Shown: positions 7,082 to 13,851 of the stretch, piece by piece
Layout of the letters: each line of letters starts with the position of its first letter
Numbering within the stretch: the stretch's first letter is position 1
Origin: CAMCVE01 sp039920645
GTDB taxonomy: Bacteria; Bdellovibrionota; UBA2428
Assembly: GCA_039920645.1 (NCBI GenBank)
Contig: JBDSDI010000241.1
Location: forward strand, 1-16,244
Reading direction: 5' to 3'
Length of the DNA stretch: 16,244 nucleotides
Translations under genes and position numbers: made by a program
Notes under the pieces: generated by a model
What the model was told of the DNA's origin: nothing
What the model saw: the letters and a program-made list of their open reading frames with translations, nothing else
The model's database searches: none

Positions 7082-9458
7082 CGAAAGTTCCTTCGAAGTA
7101 GGGCTTGCCACAAAGACCTCGCGAGTGACAGCGCGCGCACGCTTTTTTGATATCGCCGTCGGGTCTCACTTCGCCCATGCTCAAGCGAACGCGCAGCGCT
7201 TCGACGGCGTTCGCTAGCGCATCCATAACGACGTTTTCGTCCGCAATAATTTCGAGCGGATGTCCGAGCGAAGCACAAAGCCGGGTGAAGGGTTCCAGCG
7301 CCTCCGATGGAAAGAGCGTTTCGAATACGACGAGTCGCGATTTGGAGGGATCGAGGGGATTGAGATAGCCACCCCCGGCGACTTTCAGCCCGGGATCAAG
7401 TTGCGAGAGCATTGCACGATAGAGATGCCACTGAAATTTATGGTTTTCGATCTGAGAAAGAGACTTCTTCTGCGAGATCGATCCGGTTTTGTAGTCCCAG
7501 AGCAGCGCCATGTTTCCAATGTAGAGATCGAGGCGATCAATCTTGCCGTTGTAGCTTCGATCCCGGAATGCAGTCTTGAGGGGGGTCTCGGTGTCGATGC
7601 GAACGCGCTCTCCCATGATTTCCAGCAAGGGTTTTTCGAAGAGCAGCACATGTTCTTCGAGACGCTCGGTCAGCAAGCGACTTTCCTGATCGAGGATGCG
7701 CTCATAAGAAGCGGAGTGAGGGGCCGAAAAAATCTCCGGGCGTTTCGCGTTCAGCAGTGAGGCGAGGACCTCGCTCACCTGGTTCCAGCGCGGAGCCTTG
7801 AGAAAATCTTCCAGCACCGCGTGCACCCAGTTACCCGCGTTGAGTGGATCCATAGGAACTGGATCCCAGTCTTCGACTCGCGAAGGTTTCAGCACGCGCT
7901 CAAGATAAAAGCGCATCGAGCATTCGGCGTAGGCCTCGAGCGCCGAGGGCGAAAAAACGTTTCTTGCGGCAAGCTGCGGCAGGCGCCATTCGGGAGCGGG
8001 AGCGATATCGAGACGTTGATTTGAGTGGGTCTCGATCGTGTAGAGGGCGTCGCCCAGACTCGAGAGCGCTCCCAAAAGTGCGCGTTGTTCGCGCTCCGGA
8101 TCAGGCATCCAGTGGCCGCGACCTTCGAGGATCTTCCTTAGCGACGAAGGGAAATCCTGCGATCGTAAAACCGAGACCGACGTCGGTGCGAGATGTTTAT
8201 CGAAATCTTTGGGAATTCCCCAGAGTGCAAAATGATTCGCACCCATGAAAGGTAGGTCGACGAGCGTCACTAAAGGAGCGCCGCGCGGATCGAGACGCGA
8301 ATCTGTAAAAGCTTCTCGCTCGACACGGAAGAGCGGGCTCTCGGAGAGGTAGCCAAAAACTTCCGAGACTTCGCTCAGCGAAAAACTCGCGATCGTATCG
8401 AGAAGCCTTGCATCGAGAGGCGGATCGCGCTCCGAGCGCCAGGTCTGTACGAGGGTGGCGGGAGTTGCGGTCGCGTCGAGTTTCCAAGCTTTCAAAAATT
8501 CTTGGTGCGCGGCAAAGCGCTGGAAGGAATCGTGGGAGCTCTGCGGATGGGCGAGGGATGCGCAGAAAAGAGCGAGTATGCGCAATTCTTCGTTATCGTC
8601 CTCCCAGGTTTTAGTGGCGACATCGATCGGAAATTTCCCCGGCAGCGCGGTTACGGCTTCGACAGGCCCCGGAGGCGCCGCCTCAAAAGCCCATGCAAAG
8701 GCAAGTTCCTCCCCCGACGCAAAATCGGAAGGAGGAAGCGAGGCTAAGTCGAAGAGCGGGAATTCGTCGTTGCACTCTTCGCGAAGACGCACGACTTCGA
8801 GTGGAAGTTTTTTCAGCAGCAATTCTTCCAGAGGTTGGGGATCTTGGACCTCGGGCACCGTAAAGCGGATTTTTTCAGTGCGGAAGGGATTTCTTTCTAA
8901 GAGTGCCGCCCACGGAAGTTTTTCGAGTGCTGCATCTTCGACACCATGAACGAGCCTGGCCACGTTATCCCAGCGCGTAAGCGCCTTGCGACGCTGGACC
9001 GCAAAAGCGAGCGCGGAAAGATACAGCAGAATGCGTTGACTCCAGAGTCTGAGGTCTCCGCTGGAACTGGTTTCTTCGAGTTCTCGCACCACCGAGATCC
9101 ACTCTTCGTAGCTCAGGCCGAGCGGTGCGAGTTTCAGAGCTTCGCGCAGTTCGCGGCGAAACGTTTTGAGTCCCGGCGAGCGTTTCTGTTCCGCCCAAAG
9201 ACCCACGACAAGATCTTCGTTGGAAATGACGTCGAGCGGGCCTTCTCCGATTCCCATCTGAGCCAGGCCAACGAGAATTTTATCGGCGAGTCCCGAGACG
9301 CTAAAAACGCCGGGGCTCGGCCACGGCATTTCGGCGCCGCGCCCGAGCACCCTCAGGTCTTTCAGGCGGCGTTCTCCGGCGGGTGTGAGCGTGCGGTCGA
9401 GCACGAGCACGACCGAAGCATGCGCGGTGGATTCACAAGGGGATCCCTGGGGGCGCAA
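7068..9458 (-). CDS. addB: AddB-type nuclease subunit with Fe-S cluster motif, short N-terminus
   Basis: This is the partner of AddA. The first 500 residues are divergent and resemble an inactivated helicase fold, as in AddB: LVLDRTLTPAGERRL, VFSVSGLADKIL and LVDLPFMGANHFALWGIPK. The C-terminal nuclease is complete: FSPSALEAYAEC (502-513), H546 in GNWVHAVLE, D641 in GKIDRLD, D655 and K657 in WDYKTG, and Q676/Y680. Four cysteines, C513, C774, C777 and C783 (Cx2Cx5C at the end), match the AddB [4Fe-4S] arrangement that pins the nuclease domain. At about 800 residues it is shorter than typical AddB proteins (about 1,000-1,170), and no Walker A is seen at the N-terminus. The start is uncertain. 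TTG 9458 is the first canonical start, but it lacks a ribosome site. The frame is open and protein-like up to ATC 9488, which has GGGGAG 6 nt upstream; a TGA closes the frame at 9531-9533. Confidence 0.85.
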   Translation of the reverse strand: MRPQGSPCESTAHASVVLVLDRTLTPAGERRLKDLRVLGRGAEMPWPSPGVFSVSGLADKILVGLAQMGIGEGPLDVISNEDLVVGLWAEQKRSPGLKTFRRELREALKLAPLGLSYEEWISVVRELEETSSSGDLRLWSQRILLYLSALAFAVQRRKALTRWDNVARLVHGVEDAALEKLPWAALLERNPFRTEKIRFTVPEVQDPQPLEELLLKKLPLEVVRLREECNDEFPLFDLASLPPSDFASGEELAFAWAFEAAPPGPVEAVTALPGKFPIDVATKTWEDDNEELRILALFCASLAHPQSSHDSFQRFAAHQEFLKAWKLDATATPATLVQTWRSERDPPLDARLLDTIASFSLSEVSEVFGYLSESPLFRVEREAFTDSRLDPRGAPLVTLVDLPFMGANHFALWGIPKDFDKHLAPTSVSVLRSQDFPSSLRKILEGRGHWMPDPEREQRALLGALSSLGDALYTIETHSNQRLDIAPAPEWRLPQLAARNVFSPSALEAYAECSMRFYLERVLKPSRVEDWDPVPMDPLNAGNWVHAVLEDFLKAPRWNQVSEVLASLLNAKRPEIFSAPHSASYERILDQESRLLTERLEEHVLLFEKPLLEIMGERVRIDTETPLKTAFRDRSYNGKIDRLDLYIGNMALLWDYKTGSISQKKSLSQIENHKFQWHLYRAMLSQLDPGLKVAGGGYLNPLDPSKSRLVVFETLFPSEALEPFTRLCASLGHPLEIIADENVVMDALANAVEALRVRLSMGEVRPDGDIKKACARCHSRGLCGKPYFEGTFDGLA
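7089..7094 (-). promoter_or_regulatory. Ribosome binding site deciding the addA start
   Basis: GAAGGA on the minus strand lies 7 nt from the ATG at 7081, inside the last codons of addB. It supports the shorter AddA, which begins MALREIVEAGAG, and termination-reinitiation between the two subunits. Confidence 0.7.
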
Positions 9459-9474
9459 GGATTCGAAGAAGGAT

Positions 9475-9870
9475 TTAAGTTTCGGGATTTTCGGCTCCCC
9501 AGATCGCGTTGGGTTCCGCCTGGGGTTTGATCACGGAGCGAAGAGTCCACTCGTTGGCGATATCAAAGGACTGCGCAGATTCGATCATGTCGATCGTATC
9601 CCAAGGACACATTTTCGCGCAGAGCTTGCAACCGATGCAACGATCCAGATCCACTTCGACCATTTTCCCCATGTCGGGGTACAAAGGTCCGGGTACGAGC
9701 TCGATGCAATCGACGGGACATACTTGGATGCAGGCTTCGCAGCCTGTGCATCCGGCCTGATTGATCACCGCCAGCACTTTAGGCAGCTTGATCTTGCGCG
9801 CAGGTTTTTCGGCGAGAATCTTTCGAATCTCTTCTCCGCGCTGCTCAGAAATGTCTCTGTAGTCGAACAT
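9475..9870 (-). CDS. Ferredoxin with two [4Fe-4S] clusters
   Basis: This 131-residue electron-transfer protein has two bacterial-type cluster motifs. C41, C44, C47 and C51 lie in CTGCEACIQVCP; C78, C81, C84 and C88 lie in CIGCKLCAKMCP. Each binds three cysteines of one [4Fe-4S] cluster and the remote one of the other. An extra cysteine, C55, follows the first motif. A 30-residue charged N-terminal arm and a C-terminal tail of about 35 residues flank the core, longer than in a minimal ferredoxin. The pattern resembles RnfB-type or subunit-type ferredoxins; no Rnf genes are present. The start ATG at 9870 sits 6 nt after a perfect -10 box and has no ribosome site. The stop overlaps the possible extended start of addB, so ferredoxin and addBA are likely one transcript. 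The redox partner is unknown. Confidence 0.93.
   Translation of the reverse strand: MFDYRDISEQRGEEIRKILAEKPARKIKLPKVLAVINQAGCTGCEACIQVCPVDCIELVPGPLYPDMGKMVEVDLDRCIGCKLCAKMCPWDTIDMIESAQSFDIANEWTLRSVIKPQAEPNAIWGAENPET
9495..9500 (-). promoter_or_regulatory. Shine-Dalgarno-like site before a possible ATC start of addB
   Basis: GGGGAG on the minus strand stands 6 nt before the ATC codon at 9488-9486. It lies inside the ferredoxin coding region. It is the only good ribosome site near the addB beginning, whereas TTG 9458 has none. Confidence 0.4.
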
Positions 9871-9876
9871 GCTTTT

Positions 9877-9904
9877 ATTATACCCGATCTTTGGTCGCTT
9901 TCAG
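9877..9904 (-). promoter_or_regulatory. Promoter of the ferredoxin-addBA group (probably leaderless)
   Basis: On the minus strand, CTGAAA (9899-9904, 4 of 6 matches to TTGACA) is followed after 16 bp by a perfect TATAAT (9877-9882). Only 6 nt (AAAAGC) separate the -10 box from the ferredoxin ATG, so the predicted transcription start falls on or beside the A of the start codon. No ribosome site could fit between. Confidence 0.6.
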
Positions 9905-9943
9905 GTTCAGTTTTAATGTCCTAATAGGCCAAAAATCAAGCGT

Positions 9944-10957
9944 TTATAAAAGTTCTAAGGCCGTGTTGAGGCGCTCCAGGCCACGCCTCAGATCGGCGTT
10001 GTCCAAAACGTAACAAAAGCTCACGTGGCCAGGCTGCAGGGGGTGAGGGTGGGTCTTTACGCCCTGATGTTCGATGCGTTTGGCCAGGAGTTCGGGATCT
10101 TCGTGCCCACGATTTCCCAGTCTCAGCGTGAAGTAGAGACCACTGAGCGGCCAGTGGTCGACATGGATCTTTCCGGACTGCAGAAGCGGCGCGAGCGCAT
10201 TGGCAAGAGTTTTGAGATTGCGGAGGGCGAGGTGTCGGAAACGGACGATCTCGATGCCTTGGTTCAGATCGCGTTGCAACAGCTTCCACGCCACCGGCGA
10301 AGCGACGAGTGCGAGCTTAGGGTCGAAGGCCGCCTTCGAATGCGATGCGGGCCAGAGGAGGAGTGGCGCGCGCGCGGCCGCGTGGGGGCCGAGCAGAGTT
10401 TCAGGGCGGAACGCGACAAAAACGTCCCAGTCGGCGATCGCAGCGGCGGGCATGCGGGCCATCTGCACCGGATCGTCGGCCGCATCCCAGCAAAAAGCTC
10501 CGAGGGTTTCGTCGGAGATGACGACGACGCGAAGGAATTTTTTCCGCACGACATCAAGATCTCTGAGAAGTTTGGAGCAGATCTCCGGATGCAACGTGAC
10601 GCCATCGAGGAGTTGCGGATTCTGAAGATAGACGAGAAGGACGGTATCGAGCGCATCGGGGATCGCGGCAAACTCGCGTGTCCAGAGTTCCAGCGTGTTG
10701 GAAAATTCGATCGATCCAAGACCGAGAAGCGCTTCGGGAAGTTGGGTGTGTGCGGTCTTTAAAAGGCTGAGCTTCGTCGTGGACTGAAGCCCGAGGGCCA
10801 AACGCAGTTCGTCGATCGAGGCGACCTTTGCGAAGATCGGAGGTCCTTCCGTACTGTGAACAGCTTCCTTGAGATCTTTGAAGCCCAAAAGACGCTCGAG
10901 CCACCCGAGACGGGGTTCCGAAAGATCGCTGAGGTGAAGGTCTGGTAAAGCATCCAT
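9944..10957 (-). CDS. Degenerate class I/II aminotransferase-fold protein lacking the PLP lysine
   Basis: This 337-residue protein resembles fold-type I aminotransferases but has lost key residues. LVYLQNPQLLDGVTL (108-122) matches the NPxNPTG region with N113 kept. VVVISDETL (144-152) matches the strand carrying the PLP-binding Asp, D149. The C-terminal small domain is recognisable in SGLYFTLRL and in DPELLAKRIEHQGVKTHP. About 35 residues after D149, where family members read SKTFG..GxR, this protein reads FRPETLLGPHAAAR with no lysine. The only nearby lysine, K208 in SHSK, is about 25 residues too late. The C-terminal substrate-binding Arg is also not seen (HVSFCYVL). It may therefore be a non-catalytic or very divergent homologue, comparable in principle to pseudoenzymes. 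It lies 73 bp upstream of the ferredoxin in the same orientation. The start at ATG 10957 has only a weak upstream AGG. Confidence 0.75.
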   Translation of the reverse strand: MDALPDLHLSDLSEPRLGWLERLLGFKDLKEAVHSTEGPPIFAKVASIDELRLALGLQSTTKLSLLKTAHTQLPEALLGLGSIEFSNTLELWTREFAAIPDALDTVLLVYLQNPQLLDGVTLHPEICSKLLRDLDVVRKKFLRVVVISDETLGAFCWDAADDPVQMARMPAAAIADWDVFVAFRPETLLGPHAAARAPLLLWPASHSKAAFDPKLALVASPVAWKLLQRDLNQGIEIVRFRHLALRNLKTLANALAPLLQSGKIHVDHWPLSGLYFTLRLGNRGHEDPELLAKRIEHQGVKTHPHPLQPGHVSFCYVLDNADLRRGLERLNTALELL

Positions 10958-11030
10958 AAAGTTTCGGCCTGGACATTAGGATATCGTGAGACGTCGTTAA
11001 GGTCGCTAACGCAGTGCCGAAGAGCGCACT

Positions 11031-11483
11031 ATGAGCCTGCTGCGCACCGCTATTCTCGTTTTCGGTCTCGCACTTGCCGTGGGGTCTCAGGCCGATGAGC
11101 CGCCCTGTTACGACTGGGGCGGCGTCGTTCGTTCGCAGGAACTCCACTTTTCCGATCCGAGAGAAGTCTCCATTCAAAGTGCGCTTTTGGATTTTCAAGG
11201 TCGCTTCGGCCCTTCGTGGCTCCTGGCTCGCATCAAGGACTCGAAACTCCAGATCGAAAATCAGATGCCCGGCGTCGGCTTGCCGGCGACCCTCTATCAC
11301 ATGCGTCTCGAGTGGCTTTCTCCGCTCGGTAAAGTGATTGCTTCGAAGTCCATACCTGAGGACGACACCTGCGCGGCCATCAGTCTTTTCCCGGGGCAGC
11401 TCACTCCCGATTTTGAGATCGTGCCTCCTGTTTCCCGTGAAGCGCTTCGTCTCCGATTGAAGATCTGGGCCGTCGTTCCCTAA
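11031..11483 (+). CDS. Small exported protein of unknown function
   Basis: I do not recognise this 150-residue protein. It begins with a signal peptide, MSLLRTAILVFGLALAVGSQA, then DEPPCYDWGG, with likely cleavage near SQA. Two cysteines (PPCYD and DDTCAA) could form one disulfide. The remaining sequence looks like a small beta-rich domain with alternating hydrophobics, for example LYHMRLEWLSPLGKVIASKS. It ends in REALRLRLKIWAVVP. No lipobox and no membrane segment after the signal are seen. The gene is divergent from the aminotransferase-like gene, with 73 bp between them, and convergent with the TonB-like gene, with 8 bp between the stops. The start ATG is preceded by GAAGAG about 8 nt upstream. 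Confidence 0.75.
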   Translation: MSLLRTAILVFGLALAVGSQADEPPCYDWGGVVRSQELHFSDPREVSIQSALLDFQGRFGPSWLLARIKDSKLQIENQMPGVGLPATLYHMRLEWLSPLGKVIASKSIPEDDTCAAISLFPGQLTPDFEIVPPVSREALRLRLKIWAVVP

Positions 11484-11491
11484 GCAGGGGC

Positions 11492-12433
11492 CTAGCGGAA
11501 GCCAGCAGGCACGCGATCGACACGCATTCTGACACCCATGTCTTCGGATCCCTGGACCACGAAATGCCAATCGATTGAAAGGGTTGCGTTTGATCCTTCA
11601 AGCAAATCTTTGGGTGGATTGGGAAAGGGCGACGCTGCGTGAAACGCACCAATCGCCGCTCGATCAAATTCCAGATAACCCGCACTTCCTTCGGTATCGA
11701 TGCGTACGACTTCGCCTTTGGAGTCGAGAATCACACGCAGCTTCGTAACCCGTTCTCCCGAAAATCCGTGGACTCCGTGAATGTAGAGCCCTTCCATTTC
11801 GGAGCGCAAACGCGACTGCCATTGATGGTTGAGTTTCTCGCGAATGCGCTCGAAGAATGAAGCGTATTTGTATTCGCGTGCGTTGAGGAGCGTGTTCGCT
11901 CCGATGGCGACGTTGGGGAGATAGTCGTCCGTTGCTGAGAATCCTTCGCCTTGGGCGACCGGGTCGTGGGGCGCGACGTTGGCCGGAAAGCGTGTCGTCT
12001 TGCCACTCCCCTCAGCGACCGAGGCGGGACCTCGATCGGTGCTTTTCTTCGTGATCGGCGCGCTCTCGGAATCGTCCTTAGCGAGCTTGAAGAGATCTCT
12101 TGCGTCACGCAGGCCCTCCTTGAGGACGTTCTTAAATTCTCCAACCCGGGCCGCGCGCGTGTTCTTGTCGACGCGTTGGTTATGGCGTCCGAGGAAAACT
12201 TCCTCATGATCCAGCGGAGCTTGAGTGGTCTTAAGTTGATCGTCGGTCTGGACGATTTGCGCTTTGCGGATGTCGGTCGGATGAGTCTCCTTGAGAAACT
12301 CGTTCTCGCTCAACACGCGTGTGGCCAGCGCCGTAGTGGATTTTTTCGAAGCTAAAAATGCATGTGGAACCAGCAGAAAAGCGGCGAGCGTGAGCGCATG
12401 AAATACGAGAGACGAGAGAAGAGCCCGGCGCAT
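11492..12433 (-). CDS. TonB-like energy-transducer protein
   Basis: This 313-residue envelope protein has TonB architecture. One N-terminal membrane segment (about 5-27, ALLSSLVFHALTLAAFLLVP) carries an SxxxH pair (S8/H12) like the Ser-His pair of the E. coli TonB anchor. A long charged periplasmic region follows (about 28-185), and then a TonB-type C-terminal domain (about 187-293). That domain contains FFERIREKLNHQWQ, LRVILDSKGEVVRID and the AIGAFHAASPFPNPPKDL segment. The middle region is not the Pro-Lys/Pro-Glu repeat of classical TonB. The protein may instead belong to the AgmX/GltG-like group with TonB C-terminal folds. No exbB, exbD or outer-membrane receptor is adjacent. The start ATG at 12433 directly abuts AGAGAGG, closer than an ideal ribosome site, but no better in-frame start is visible. 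Confidence 0.82.
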   Translation of the reverse strand: MRRALLSSLVFHALTLAAFLLVPHAFLASKKSTTALATRVLSENEFLKETHPTDIRKAQIVQTDDQLKTTQAPLDHEEVFLGRHNQRVDKNTRAARVGEFKNVLKEGLRDARDLFKLAKDDSESAPITKKSTDRGPASVAEGSGKTTRFPANVAPHDPVAQGEGFSATDDYLPNVAIGANTLLNAREYKYASFFERIREKLNHQWQSRLRSEMEGLYIHGVHGFSGERVTKLRVILDSKGEVVRIDTEGSAGYLEFDRAAIGAFHAASPFPNPPKDLLEGSNATLSIDWHFVVQGSEDMGVRMRVDRVPAGFR

Positions 12434-12445
12434 CCTCTCTTGTCG

Positions 12446-12466
12446 GAAGTTTTTTACAGGAACTTC
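12446..12466. repeat. Small inverted repeat upstream of the TonB-like gene
   Basis: GAAGTT (12446-12451) and AACTTC (12461-12466) form a 6-bp stem with a 9-nt loop in the 65-bp gap between the oxygenase stop and the TonB-like start. It is not followed by a convincing T run on the minus strand, so a terminator role is doubtful. It could be an operator or chance. Confidence 0.3.
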
Positions 12467-12498
12467 ACGTTGGAGCGGTGCATAAAGTCACCGTGAGC

Positions 12499-13470
12499 TT
12501 ACTTGATCAGGCCGATCTCGCGGAGACGTTGATTGAGGTACTCGCCCGCCAAAATCGGCGGTTCTTTGGCGGGGTTCGAGGGGCTCACGCAGTTATCGAG
12601 AGCCTTCAACGACATCGGAGAAACGGGATGCACGAAGAAAGGAATCGAATAGCGGCGGGAACCATCGTTCTGCCTGGAGTCTTGCGGCGGATTAACCACG
12701 CGATGGGTGGTGCTGACGAAGCGATGGTTGGTGAGACGCTGAAGCATATCGCCGACGTTCACGACGATTTGATGAGCTTCGGCATTTACGGGAATCCACT
12801 CGCCGGTGCGGGATTTGGCTTGAAGGCCGGGGTAGCTCGCACCGATCAGCAGCGTGATGAGATTGATGTCTTCGTGAGCGGAAGAACGAACGGCATCGGG
12901 ATGCTCGTCGCCCTTGAGTGGAGGGTAGTGGATCGGGCGCAGTATTGAGTTTCCGAAGTAAACCTGATCGGTGAAATAGTTCTCGTTGAGATCGAGGTCG
13001 AGGGCGATTGCTTGAAGAAGCTCGAGGCCCAGGGACCGCAGGGTGTTGAAGAGTTCACGCAGGGTTTCGTCGAAGCCGGGAATGACGGGAACGCTGACGT
13101 TGGTGGGATAGTCTTTCGTCTTGGCGAGAGGGTGATCGGAAGGAAGTTCCACACCCACATGGAAGAACTCTTTGAGGTCGCCGACGTGGGTATGTTTCGC
13201 ATGTTCTTTGCCGAAGACAGTGTAGCCGCGAGCTCCACCGATACCGGGAACTTCGAACTTTTCCTTTTCGGTTAGGGGAAGCTTATAGAAAGCGTCGATC
13301 TTATCGTAAGCGCGCTTTTGCAGATCGCCGGAGATATCGTGACCCTTCACAACGATGAAACCAATTTCGCGGAAACTCGAGCCGAGCTTTTCAACGAAAG
13401 CCTTCTTTTCGACGGGGTTCTTGGAGCGGAATTCGTTGATGTCGAGGGTTTGGATTTTGATGGAACTCAT
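12499..13470 (-). CDS. 2-oxoglutarate/Fe(II)-dependent oxygenase, isopenicillin N synthase family
   Basis: This 323-residue enzyme has the double-stranded beta-helix of the IPNS/flavonoid-oxygenase family. The iron ligands are H199 and D201 in SSAHEDINLITLL and H256 in STTHRVVNPP. The 2-oxoglutarate anchor RxS is R273-S275 in RRYSIPFFVHP. The N-terminal DIOX_N-type region is present too, with FREIGFIVVKGHDI and FYKLPLTEKEKF. All residues needed for catalysis are there. The family covers many substrates; nothing here points to beta-lactam synthesis, and there is no peptide synthetase nearby. The substrate is therefore unknown. The start is ATG 13470, with AGGA about 9 nt and AAAGG 2 nt upstream. 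A TTGACA lies upstream at 13540-13545 on this strand, but no matching -10 box is clear. It is divergent from the lipoprotein gene. Confidence 0.93.
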   Translation of the reverse strand: MSSIKIQTLDINEFRSKNPVEKKAFVEKLGSSFREIGFIVVKGHDISGDLQKRAYDKIDAFYKLPLTEKEKFEVPGIGGARGYTVFGKEHAKHTHVGDLKEFFHVGVELPSDHPLAKTKDYPTNVSVPVIPGFDETLRELFNTLRSLGLELLQAIALDLDLNENYFTDQVYFGNSILRPIHYPPLKGDEHPDAVRSSAHEDINLITLLIGASYPGLQAKSRTGEWIPVNAEAHQIVVNVGDMLQRLTNHRFVSTTHRVVNPPQDSRQNDGSRRYSIPFFVHPVSPMSLKALDNCVSPSNPAKEPPILAGEYLNQRLREIGLIK

Positions 13471-13553
13471 GACCTTTGGTCCTAGTCCAAGGGTGGGGTG
13501 GGACTCCAGAAAAAATATTTCCTAGACCTGGAGCGCATGTGTCAAAAAGGTTC

Positions 13554-13559
13554 TATATT
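13554..13559 (+). promoter_or_regulatory. Possible -10 box for the lipoprotein gene
   Basis: TATATT (5 of 6 matches) at 13554-13559 would start transcription near 13566, giving a leader of about 50 nt. No good -35 box is found 16-18 bp upstream, so support is limited. Confidence 0.35.
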
Positions 13560-13574
13560 GGTGTTTGCGCAAAG

Positions 13575-13590
13575 CTTTCCAAAAGGAAAG
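13575..13590 (+). other. Stem-loop in the 5' leader of the lipoprotein mRNA
   Basis: CTTTCC, the loop AAAA and GGAAAG form a perfect 6-bp hairpin. It would stand about 10 nt from the predicted 5' end if the 13554 box is used, a position where hairpins often protect messages from decay. It lies 25 nt before the start codon and leaves the ribosome site free. Two exact palindromes, TTGCGCAA (13565-13572) and GGTTATAACC (13603-13612), flank it. Confidence 0.45.
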
Positions 13591-13615
13591 TACTTAAGAA
13601 AGGGTTATAACCAAC

Positions 13616-13822
13616 ATGAAAAAACTTCAATTCTCTCTCGCTCTCTGTGTTCTCGTTTTGGCTGCTGCTGCTTGCAATAAGGAAGAGCAAACTCCTGCTC
13701 CCGAAACTGCACCTGCAGAAACCATGGCTCCTCCTGCAACTGAAGCACCTGCTGGCACTGAAGCAGCTCCTGCTCCCGTTGACGAAGCGGCTCCTACAGC
13801 TCCTGCGACCCAAAGCAAATAA
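13616..13822 (+). CDS. Small Ala/Pro-rich lipoprotein
   Basis: This 68-residue lipoprotein has a short basic start MKKLQ, a hydrophobic core and a lipobox ending AAAAC at C20, followed by NKEEQ. Signal peptidase II would leave a mature peptide of only about 49 residues, lipidated at C20. The mature part is low-complexity, made almost wholly of Ala, Pro, Glu and Thr (for example TPAPETAPAETMAPP), with no fold expected. Codon use is dominated by GCT, CCT, ACT and GAA, unlike the GCG/CCG-rich neighbours, which is usual for abundantly expressed genes. It has an AAGGG ribosome site about 11 nt from the ATG and ends in a strong terminator. The exact role is unknown; small abundant lipoproteins often have structural envelope roles, which is only an analogy here. 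Confidence 0.85.
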   Translation: MKKLQFSLALCVLVLAAAACNKEEQTPAPETAPAETMAPPATEAPAGTEAAPAPVDEAAPTAPATQSK

Positions 13823-13851
13823 GAATTTCCGGACTTGTTCCGGATCTTCAA

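Noticed and set aside
8946..9530. 194-codon plus-strand frame opposite addB and the end of the ferredoxin gene
   Set aside because: It is a shadow of two recognisable genes, and its translation has shadow-like His/Arg/Phe composition.
10025..10762. 245-codon plus-strand frame opposite the aminotransferase-like gene
   Set aside because: The minus frame has fold-type I features and a proper C-terminal domain; the plus frame does not.
10995..11011. Inverted repeat CGTTA-N7-TAACG between divergent genes, a possible operator
   Set aside because: Five-base arms are expected often by chance, and no promoter elements frame it convincingly.
11484..11491. Possible terminator between the convergent exported-protein and TonB-like genes
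   Set aside because: Only a 4-bp CCCT/AGGG stem without a T run is present.
10554..11570. 338-codon minus-strand frame spanning two genes and an intergenic gap
   Set aside because: It crosses the start of the aminotransferase-like gene in another frame and runs antisense to the exported protein. No motif was found.
13540..13545. Perfect TTGACA on the minus strand upstream of the oxygenase
   Set aside because: No -10 box with more than 3 of 6 matches at 15-19 bp was found, so it is not listed as a promoter.
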